A stretch of DNA of 41,448 bases from an uncultured Lachnoanaerobaculum sp. (GTDB lineage: Bacteria > Bacillota > Clostridia > Lachnospirales > Lachnospiraceae): the NCBI GenBank assembly GCA_937925515.1, contig CALALP010000012.1:1-41448 (forward strand), in the 5' to 3' direction. Positions within the stretch are counted from its first letter, which is position 1. Each line of letters begins with the position of its first letter. Below are positions 31,932-38,734 of this stretch, piece after piece. The notes below the pieces were generated by a model. The model saw nothing but the letters and a program-made list of their open reading frames with translations. It was not told where the DNA came from and did no database searches. Position numbers and translations under genes: made by a program.

Positions 31932-32864
31932 ATGTCAAAGCGTATATTACTTTCTCTTGGGGGAAATGCCCTAGGAACAACTTTTGATGAACTTATTGAA
32001 ACAGTAGGAATTATTGCAGAACCTGTAGCAGGTCTTATAGAAGACGGATATGAAATAGTAATTTGCCATGGAAATGGCCCTCAAGTAGGTATGTTAAAGA
32101 CCTCTATGGATTTTGGTACTAAAGAGAGCAAAACAGATATTATGCCACTTTCAGAATGTGTAGCAATGAGTCAGAGTTATATTGGTTATCATTTACAAAA
32201 TGCTATACAAAATCAACTTAATAAAAAAGGTATTAAAAAAGAAGTTGTAACAGTTATAAGTAGAGTTTTAGTAGATAAAAATGATGAAAGATTTAATAGA
32301 CCAACTAAGCCTGTTGGAGCATTCTTTACAAAAGAAGAGGCTAGTGAAAGAGAAAAGCTTGGAAAAGTTATGGTAGAAGATGCAGGTAGAGGTTATAGAG
32401 AAGTAGTTGCATCTCCATTACCTAAGGCAATACTTGAGAAAAAATCAGTAGAAGACCTTATAAACAAGGGAGCAGTAGTCATTGCAGGTGGTGGCGGTGG
32501 CATACCTGTATATGAGGAAAATGGCTGGATTAGAGCAATAGATGCAGTTATTGATAAGGACTGGGTATCAGTAATGCTTGCAAATGATGTAAATTGCGAT
32601 AGTTTAGTAATACTTACAGGTGTTGAGAAAGTAGCAATACATTTTAATAAACCTGACCAAAAATGGCTTGATAAGCTTAGTGTAAGCGAGGCTAATGAGT
32701 ACATAAAGGACGGAGAATTCCCTGAGGGTTCAATGTTACCTAAGATTCAGGCAGCTATTAAATTTACAACTGCAAAGCCTGACAATAAGACACTTATAAC
32801 TTCACTTGACAAATTAAGAGAGGGATTAGCTAATAAAACAGGTACTTGGTTGGTTAATGACTAA
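31932..32864 (+). CDS. arcC: Carbamate kinase
   Basis: Uses carbamoyl phosphate and ADP to make ATP, CO2 and ammonia. The 310-residue protein has the amino acid kinase fold: LLSLGGNALG at the N-terminus, CHGNGPQVG near residue 45, and VIAGGGGGIPV with the ADP-binding region ILTGVEKVAIHF further on. The start at 31932 is chosen because AGGAG lies just before it; the 15 residues upstream would be encoded by the terminator T-run. Next to ygeW it gives an energy-yielding end to carbamoyl transfer, as in E. coli YqeA. ssnA follows after 9 bases. Confidence 0.93.
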   Translation: MSKRILLSLGGNALGTTFDELIETVGIIAEPVAGLIEDGYEIVICHGNGPQVGMLKTSMDFGTKESKTDIMPLSECVAMSQSYIGYHLQNAIQNQLNKKGIKKEVVTVISRVLVDKNDERFNRPTKPVGAFFTKEEASEREKLGKVMVEDAGRGYREVVASPLPKAILEKKSVEDLINKGAVVIAGGGGGIPVYEENGWIRAIDAVIDKDWVSVMLANDVNCDSLVILTGVEKVAIHFNKPDQKWLDKLSVSEANEYIKDGEFPEGSMLPKIQAAIKFTTAKPDNKTLITSLDKLREGLANKTGTWLVND

Positions 32865-32873
32865 GGAGGGATT

Positions 32874-34202
32874 ATGTTATTAATTGGAAACGGAACAGTT
32901 TTTACAAGAGATATTGAAAATCCAATGGTAAATGACGGTGGCGTACTTATAGAGGACGACAAAATATTAAAAGTAGGAAAGTTTGATGAGTTAAAAAAAG
33001 AGTATCCAAAGGCACAAATACTTGATGCTAAGAAAAAACTTATCTTGCCTGCATTTGTAAACTGCCATAATCATATATATTCCATGTTTGCAAGAGGACT
33101 TAATATTAAAGGTTATAGCCCTGATAACTTCCTTGAAATACTTAAGGGTTTGTGGTGGAAAATGGATAAGACCTTAGATGTGAAAGATTCAGAGCTTTCA
33201 GCTGCCGCCAACTATCTTGGTTGCATAGAAAATGGTGTAAGTACACTTTTTGATCATCATGCGAGCTATGGAGAAATCGAGGGAAGTCTTTTTGCAATAG
33301 CAGAACAAGCCAAAAAATTTGGAGTACGTTCATGTCTTTGCTATGAAATCTCAGATAGAAATGGCGAAGAGAGTATGAAAAAGGCTGTTAAGGAAAATAT
33401 AGATTTTGCAGATTATGCCTTAAAAGATAGCAAGAATTTAGTTGGACTTATAGGTCTACATGCCTCATTTACTTTAAGTGATGAAACCTTAAATTATGTT
33501 TGTGAAAAGAATACATCAAAATATGGATACCATGTACATGTGGCAGAGGGAACTTTAGATGAGGAGGCTTGTCTAAAAGAGCATGGCATGCGAGTTGTAA
33601 ATAGATTAAATAAATTCGGTATACTTGGAAAGAAGTCTATTACAGGTCATTGTGTACATATAAATGATGAAGAAAGAGATATAATAAAAGAAACAGATAC
33701 TATGGTAGTAAATAATCCTGAAAGTAACATGGGAAATGCAATAGGTGCCGCCAATTTAGTAGGTCTTTTAGAAAGCGGCATACTTGTTGGACTTGGAACT
33801 GACGGATATACTGCTGATATGATTGAAAGTTTAAAATTTGCTCATTTACTGACTAAGCATAGTAGAGCCGATGCAAGAAAAGGCTTTAATGAGGCTTGTA
33901 AAATGTTGTTTGTAAATAATCCTAAGATGACTTACAGAACTTTTGGAATTGAAACAGGAATACTAAAAGCAGGTGCAATGGCTGATGTTATAGTAATGGA
34001 TTATGATGAAATAACTCCTGTAAATGAAAATAATATAGATGCTCACATTCTATTTGGAATGAATGGTAAAGATGTTGTAACCACTGTAACTTCAGGTGTT
34101 GTAAGAATGAAAGATAGAGAAGTACTTGGAATAGATAAAGAGAAACTCTTATCTCAAATAAGAGATAGAGCAAGAGATTTTTCTATAAGAGTCAATCAGT
34201 AA
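32874..34202 (+). CDS. ssnA: SsnA-type aminohydrolase
   Basis: A 442-residue amidohydrolase-superfamily enzyme of the chlorohydrolase/guanine deaminase branch. Metal-site motifs are visible: FVNCHNHIY (HxH) near residue 63, HVHVAEG near 218, GHCVHIND near 256 and GLGTDGYTADM (final Asp) near 306. SsnA is part of the purine-urate gene set and is expected to deaminate or open a purine-derived ring. The ribosome site TAAGGAGGG overlaps the carbamate kinase stop, so the two genes are coupled. A MITE-like element separates it from ygfK. Confidence 0.9.
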   Translation: MLLIGNGTVFTRDIENPMVNDGGVLIEDDKILKVGKFDELKKEYPKAQILDAKKKLILPAFVNCHNHIYSMFARGLNIKGYSPDNFLEILKGLWWKMDKTLDVKDSELSAAANYLGCIENGVSTLFDHHASYGEIEGSLFAIAEQAKKFGVRSCLCYEISDRNGEESMKKAVKENIDFADYALKDSKNLVGLIGLHASFTLSDETLNYVCEKNTSKYGYHVHVAEGTLDEEACLKEHGMRVVNRLNKFGILGKKSITGHCVHINDEERDIIKETDTMVVNNPESNMGNAIGAANLVGLLESGILVGLGTDGYTADMIESLKFAHLLTKHSRADARKGFNEACKMLFVNNPKMTYRTFGIETGILKAGAMADVIVMDYDEITPVNENNIDAHILFGMNGKDVVTTVTSGVVRMKDREVLGIDKEKLLSQIRDRARDFSIRVNQ

Positions 34203-34207
34203 AATTA

Positions 34208-34321
34208 GGGCTGTTGCAAAATTAATTTTTAGTAATATTATTACTTTTTTAAAAATTTTTTATGTATCTTGTCCCCCGTAGGAGGACAAGATACATACAG
34301 ATAAATATTTTGCAACATCTC
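34208..34321 (+). repeat. MITE-like palindromic element between ssnA and ygfK
   Basis: Starts GGGCTGTTGCAAAATTAATT and ends TATTTTGCAACATCTC. The core hairpin at 34261-34297 matches that at 28717-28753 but with a paired change: TATGTATC/GATACATA instead of TATATATC/GATATATA. Internal sequence is shorter than in the copy at 28619. It ends three bases before the ygfK ribosome site. Confidence 0.75.
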
Positions 34322-34335
34322 GGTAGGAGGGAAAT

Positions 34336-36030
34336 ATGAGCGATATAATGAAAGGCATGTCTTTTGAAAAACTGATACGACAATCTATCAGCGAGTATCG
34401 TTTAAAAAAGAGTATATTTGATGTAAAAGCAATCGCTGTAAATGACGGCAAGAAAACATTTAAGTTTTGCAATGGAAAACTTGAAAGTCCACTCGGAATA
34501 GCGGCAGGCCCACATACTCAGTTAGCTCAAAACTTAGTGGCTTGTTATGCAGGAGGAGCAAGGTTTCTTGAACTTAAAACAGTACAAATATTGTATGGAG
34601 ATGACCTTGGGATACCAAGACCTTGTATAAGGGCAAGTGATGAGGGTTACAATGTAGAATGGTCATCAGAGTATTCTACAAAAGAGGCAATGAATGAGTA
34701 TATAAAAGCTTGGGTTGCAACTAAAGTTATTGCTAAGGAATTTGCACTTGGTGATCCTGAGGGCTTTGAATATAACATGAGTGTTGGTTATAACCTTGAG
34801 GGTATCAAGTCAAAAGCAGTAGATGACTTTTTAAATGGGCTTACTGATGCAAGTGAGATTGAATGTTTTAAGGAATGTAAGCAGTATTTACTTGATAATT
34901 TAGACCTTTTTGAAAATGTAGACAGGGAATATGTAGAGTCAATACCGGCAAATATTGCAAAATCAGTATCACTTTCAACTATGCATGGTTGCCCTGCTGA
35001 TGAAATAGAGGCAATAGCAACATATCTTATTGAAGAGAAAAAGTTCAATACATTTGTAAAATGCAATCCTACATTACTTGGATATGACTATGTAAGAAAT
35101 ATTTTAAATGACATGGGATATGACTACATTTACATAGATAATCATCAGTTTGAGGTAGATTTAAAACTTGATCAAGCTGTAAAGATGATTAATACTTTGA
35201 TAGAAAAAGCAGGGAGAGTTGGTGTAGTATTTGGAGTTAAATTAAGTAATACTATGCCTGTTGAAATCAAGGAAGAAGAACTTCCGGGAAATACTATGTA
35301 TATGTCCGGTAAGAGTCTTTATCCACTCACTATTTCACTTGCAAGACTTTTGACACAGAAGATAGGAGATAAACTTGAAATTTCTTATTCAGGTGGAGCT
35401 GATAAAAATAATATAAGAGATATTTTTGCGGCAGGCATTTATCCTATTACAATATGTACTACACTTTTACAGCCGTCAGGTTATGAAAAGATAAAACCTT
35501 TACATGACTTGCTTTTAAAAGAAGAATATCCTAAGGAAAGAAAGTTACATCTTGATAAATTGGAAAATTTGGTTGAGGGGCTTAGAACAAATAAGAATTA
35601 TTGTAAGTCCCCTGCACAAAGAAAAAAGACAGATGAACATATTGATTACAGAGGGGTATCTGAAAGAGATAATCTAAAATGTAGAGTTTTATGCCAAAAT
35701 TGTATAAAGGTATGTCCTAACAGAGCAAATACTTTTGTAGAAACACCGGAGGGCAAATGGATACTACATATTGATGATGCTTGTAATGAATGTGGTAACT
35801 GCCAATTTTCCTGTGTTCAACCATGTCATCCATTTAGAGATAGATTTACTTTATTCTCAAGTAAAGAGATGATGCAAAAAAGTGAAAATAAAGGTGTAGC
35901 ATTTGTAGATAATCGTTTTTATGTAAGACTTGAAAAAGATATAGAAGAATATCAGTACAATGAATTGCCTAAGTTTGCAAAGGAAGTTGTAGACTCAATA
36001 AGAAAGACACATCTTTATTTGGTTGAATAA
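34336..36030 (+). CDS. Short YgfK-like protein (dihydropyrimidine dehydrogenase-like barrel plus 2[4Fe-4S])
   Basis: A 564-residue relative of YgfK, a putative flavin-iron-sulfur reductase of the purine cluster. Residues 1 to about 430 form the DHOD-like FMN barrel (GNLKSPLGIAAGP-like KLESPLGIAAGPHTQ, SLSTMHGCPADEIE, KCNPTLLGYDY, SYSGGADKNNI). A ferredoxin-like end follows directly, with CRVLCQNCIKVCP near 452 and CNECGNCQFSCVQPC near 487. E. coli YgfK is about 1030 residues long and carries a GltD-like FAD/NAD(P)H domain between these parts, which is absent here. The reading frame is intact, so this is a natural short form, not a frameshift. AGGAGGG precedes the ATG. Confidence 0.8.
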   Translation: MSDIMKGMSFEKLIRQSISEYRLKKSIFDVKAIAVNDGKKTFKFCNGKLESPLGIAAGPHTQLAQNLVACYAGGARFLELKTVQILYGDDLGIPRPCIRASDEGYNVEWSSEYSTKEAMNEYIKAWVATKVIAKEFALGDPEGFEYNMSVGYNLEGIKSKAVDDFLNGLTDASEIECFKECKQYLLDNLDLFENVDREYVESIPANIAKSVSLSTMHGCPADEIEAIATYLIEEKKFNTFVKCNPTLLGYDYVRNILNDMGYDYIYIDNHQFEVDLKLDQAVKMINTLIEKAGRVGVVFGVKLSNTMPVEIKEEELPGNTMYMSGKSLYPLTISLARLLTQKIGDKLEISYSGGADKNNIRDIFAAGIYPITICTTLLQPSGYEKIKPLHDLLLKEEYPKERKLHLDKLENLVEGLRTNKNYCKSPAQRKKTDEHIDYRGVSERDNLKCRVLCQNCIKVCPNRANTFVETPEGKWILHIDDACNECGNCQFSCVQPCHPFRDRFTLFSSKEMMQKSENKGVAFVDNRFYVRLEKDIEEYQYNELPKFAKEVVDSIRKTHLYLVE

Positions 36031-36043
36031 ATTGGAGATTAAA

Positions 36044-36727
36044 ATGAGAGAAGAATCGGATAAGAATATACCTAAAAAGCTGCTGGAATATATGCCTATG
36101 GTTCATTTTCTTGGAAAAGCATTAGGAACTAATTATGAAGTATTCCTTTATGATTTAACTAAAAAAGGTCATAAGATAATAGCCATAGAAAATGGATTTA
36201 TCAGTGGAAGAAAAAAAGGTTCACTTATGAGTGATGTAATCATTAAGGTATTACAAACAGATAAAGTTCAAAAGCAAGGTGAATTTATACAAAGAGATGC
36301 AGTATCTAAAGACGGTAGGCATTTTAAATCATCTTCTATAATAATAAAAGATGATGACGGCACACCGATAGGAGTTTTTTGTATAAATTTTAATGTCGAC
36401 AGTTTTCTTTGCTTATCTGATTTCTTAAAAAGTTTTAATGTAGACTTTAATTCAATAGAACAAATTGATCTCTCAAAGGTAATGTTTGAGGGAGAGGCAT
36501 TTGGTGGTGAAGAAGAATCTGACTTGGATACATTATTTAAAAGGGCTTTAATGAAAAATAATGCAATAGATATAAGCAGTGCGGCAGGCAGACAGGCGGC
36601 AATAGATATGTTACATAAAGAGGGGATATTTAATATAAGAGGTTCTGTAAGCTATGTAGCTGACAAGATAAAGATGAGTGAGCCCAGTGTATATAGATAT
36701 TTAAATAATAGTAAAGGAAAAAAATAA
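36044..36727 (+). CDS. YheO/DauR-type PAS-like and helix-turn-helix transcriptional regulator
   Basis: A 227-residue regulator. Residues about 10-120 match the YheO PAS-like sensor domain (LGTNYEVFLYDL, then GRKKGSLMSD and DDDGTPIGVFCINFN). The C-terminus carries a DauR-type helix-turn-helix (FNIRGSVSYVADKIKMSEPSVYRYL). The start at 36044 follows TTGGAG at 36032-36037; the TTG at 36023 lies within the end of ygfK and lacks a ribosome site. It sits between ygfK and dpaL in the same operon, so it probably senses a small molecule and controls this cluster. The ligand is unknown. Confidence 0.82.
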   Translation: MREESDKNIPKKLLEYMPMVHFLGKALGTNYEVFLYDLTKKGHKIIAIENGFISGRKKGSLMSDVIIKVLQTDKVQKQGEFIQRDAVSKDGRHFKSSSIIIKDDDGTPIGVFCINFNVDSFLCLSDFLKSFNVDFNSIEQIDLSKVMFEGEAFGGEEESDLDTLFKRALMKNNAIDISSAAGRQAAIDMLHKEGIFNIRGSVSYVADKIKMSEPSVYRYLNNSKGKK

Positions 36728-36729
36728 TC

Positions 36730-37938
36730 ATGGAAAATCAATTTTTAATTACAAATATTGAAAAAGCACCAAAAGAAAGCAATGTAAGAGAGTTTTTAAA
36801 TCCTGAGCAAGGAAAGAAGATTTTAAATTATCATAAGTCATTTCCTGCTTATACAAAGACTCCACTTGCTAAACTAAGTAATTTAGCAAAAGAACTTGGA
36901 GTTTCAAGCATTTATGTAAAAGATGAGTCATATAGATTTGGACTTAATGCTTTCAAAGTTTTAGGTGGAAGTTATAGTATGGGAAAAGTTATTGCAGGTA
37001 AGTTAGGTTTATCAGATGAAGAACTCACTTATGACAAGCTTACTTCAAAGGAAGTTAAGGAAAAGTTGGGAGATGTAACTTTTGTAACTGCAACTGATGG
37101 AAACCATGGTAGAGGTGTTGCTTGGACTGCAAGAGAATTAGGTCAAAAATCAGTAGTATATATGCCTAAGGGAAGTGCAATAGAACGTCTTAATAACATA
37201 AAGGCTGAGGGTGCAGATGCGTCAATAACAGATATGAATTATGATGAGGCAGTTCGTCTTGCCAATAAAATGGGAGAAGAAAAAGGTTGGATAATGGTTC
37301 AAGATACAGCTTGGGAGGGCTATGAGGAAATACCAAGGTGGATTATGCAAGGTTATGCTACTATGGCTTATGAGGCAATAGAGCAACTTGATGGCGAAGT
37401 TCCAACACATGTATTTTTACAGGCAGGAGTAGGAAGTTTAGCAGGTGGTGTTGCAGGTCTTATTGCAAATTATTATAAGGATAAGAAACCTACTATTGTA
37501 GTAGTAGAACCTAATGCAGCAGATTGTATCTATAAAACAGCAGCGGCAAAAGACGGAAAACTTCATTTTGTAACAGGTGATATGAATACAATAATGGCAG
37601 GTTTAGCTTGTGGAGAGCCTAATAGAATAGGTTGGGAAGTATTGACAGAAACTGCTGAATTTGCAGTATCTTGCCCTGATTGGGTAGCGGCAGAGGGAAT
37701 GAGAGTTTTAGGAAACGGCATTAAAGATGATCCTAAGGTTGTTTCAGGAGAAAGTGGAGCTTGTACTATTGGATTTGTAAATGCAATACTTACAAGAACT
37801 GAACTTAAGGAATTTAAAGAGAAACTTGGAATTGATGAAAACTCAAAAATTCTTTGCTTTAGCACTGAGGGGGATACTGATAAGAAAAATTATAGAGATA
37901 TAGTTTGGAAAGGTAAATGTCAAAGCGAGTTTATATAA
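36730..37938 (+). CDS. dpaL: Diaminopropionate ammonia-lyase
   Basis: A fold type II PLP enzyme (YgeX) that converts 2,3-diaminopropionate to pyruvate and two ammonia. The 402-residue protein shows the Schiff-base Lys76 in LNAFKVLGG, ATDGNHGRGVAW for PLP phosphate neighbourhood, and a Gly-rich loop QAGVGSLAGGVAG near 235. It is one of the genes reported as essential for anaerobic urate use. The gene begins 2 bases after the regulator stop, with AAAGGA about 10 bases before the ATG. A palindromic terminator follows its stop codon. Confidence 0.93.
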   Translation: MENQFLITNIEKAPKESNVREFLNPEQGKKILNYHKSFPAYTKTPLAKLSNLAKELGVSSIYVKDESYRFGLNAFKVLGGSYSMGKVIAGKLGLSDEELTYDKLTSKEVKEKLGDVTFVTATDGNHGRGVAWTARELGQKSVVYMPKGSAIERLNNIKAEGADASITDMNYDEAVRLANKMGEEKGWIMVQDTAWEGYEEIPRWIMQGYATMAYEAIEQLDGEVPTHVFLQAGVGSLAGGVAGLIANYYKDKKPTIVVVEPNAADCIYKTAAAKDGKLHFVTGDMNTIMAGLACGEPNRIGWEVLTETAEFAVSCPDWVAAEGMRVLGNGIKDDPKVVSGESGACTIGFVNAILTRTELKEFKEKLGIDENSKILCFSTEGDTDKKNYRDIVWKGKCQSEFI

Positions 37939-37950
37939 GTAGATGATTTG

Positions 37951-37988
37951 TGGGGTTATCCTCGCTGCCGGCAGCGAGGATAACCCCA
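37951..37988. terminator. Perfect palindrome after dpaL (family B copy 5), probable terminator
   Basis: A perfect 19-bp palindrome, TGGGGTTATCCTCGCTGCC and its complement with no spacer, 12 bases after the dpaL stop. The core differs from other family B copies (CTCGCTGCC instead of CTCGCCG). It would form a very stable hairpin in either transcript direction. Confidence 0.7.
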
Positions 37989-38011
37989 TGCTTAGATAAG
38001 TTATATTAGGA

Positions 38012-38097
38012 AATGTCGCAAAATTAATTTTTATTAGTAACTATATTTGCTAATTTAAAGACTTTCTATTATATATGTATAGCTATTGTGCGATACC
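38012..38097 (+). repeat. Deleted MITE-like element
   Basis: Carries the left end (GTCGCAAAATTAATTTTTATT), the TATTTGCTAATTTAAA middle and the right end (TATAGCTATTGTGCGATA) of the MITE-like family, but lacks both the TTTTGTTTTCC segment and the GTCCCCC core hairpin. The terminal repeats have a matching change (GTCGCA with TGCGAT), so pairing is kept. It ends in ATACCCTCA as does the copy at 26500-26616. Confidence 0.6.
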
Positions 38098-38192
38098 CTC
38101 ATAATAATAAATATAACAATTTGTTTTCAAATGGAGAACAAATTGTAGTCTTAAAATTTATTAGGATAACAGCTATTTTTAGAATATAACTA

Positions 38193-38206
38193 GTGATTTA
38201 AATCAC
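38193..38206. promoter_or_regulatory. Crp/Fnr-like palindrome upstream of ridA
   Basis: GTGATTTAAATCAC is a perfect 14-bp palindrome of the form GTGA-N6-TCAC, the pattern bound by Crp/Fnr-family regulators. It lies about 130 bases before the ridA start. The stretch from 38098 to 38337 otherwise holds no gene; a clear promoter was not found. Confidence 0.35.
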
Positions 38207-38337
38207 ATAAAAAGTACCTTGAGTTAAAAAGTATAAGCAAAACCTAGAAAAAAATACTATAAATCATATAAAAAAAATATAGTAATTTATCTTTTAAAAT
38301 GGTAAAATTATACAAAGATATTTAGGAGGAAATAAAA

Positions 38338-38712
38338 ATGAAAATTATTAATACACAAAAAGCACCTGCTGCAATAGGACCTTATGTTCAAGGTGTAATT
38401 CATGGAAATACTGTTTTTGTATCAGGGCAACTTGGAATAGATATGTCTACAAATGAGCTTGCAGAAAATGTAGAAAAGCAAGCAAAATGCTCACTTAACA
38501 ATATGTCTGAAATCTTAAAAGAGGCAGGCACAGATAAGTCAAAAGTTTTAAAGACAACTATTTTCTTAAAGAGTATGTCTGATTTTGCAGTTGTAAATGA
38601 AGTATATGCTGAGTTTTTTGAGGGCAAGAACCCTGCAAGAAGTTGTATTGAAGTTGCAGCACTACCAAAGGGTGGGCTTGTAGAAATAGAATGTATCGCG
38701 GCTATTGAATAA
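38338..38712 (+). CDS. RidA family reactive enamine/imine deaminase
   Basis: A 124-residue RidA (YjgF/YER057c) protein, a trimer that hydrolyses reactive 2-aminoacrylate-type intermediates. Signature parts are PAAIGPYVQGVIHGNTVFVSGQ at the N-terminus and the catalytic Arg in NPARSCIEVAALPKGGLVEIECIA at the end. Diaminopropionate ammonia-lyase, encoded just upstream, makes aminoacrylate intermediates, so the placement makes chemical sense: RidA can protect PLP enzymes from them. AGGAGG precedes the ATG. The hydroxylase gene follows after 22 bases. Confidence 0.9.
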   Translation: MKIINTQKAPAAIGPYVQGVIHGNTVFVSGQLGIDMSTNELAENVEKQAKCSLNNMSEILKEAGTDKSKVLKTTIFLKSMSDFAVVNEVYAEFFEGKNPARSCIEVAALPKGGLVEIECIAAIE

Positions 38713-38734
38713 ACATAAGTAAGAGGAGATTTCT

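Noticed and set aside
34336..36030. Frameshifted or broken ygfK
   Set aside because: The frame is continuous from a good ribosome site to a normal stop, and the junction between the barrel and Fe-S domains is clean.
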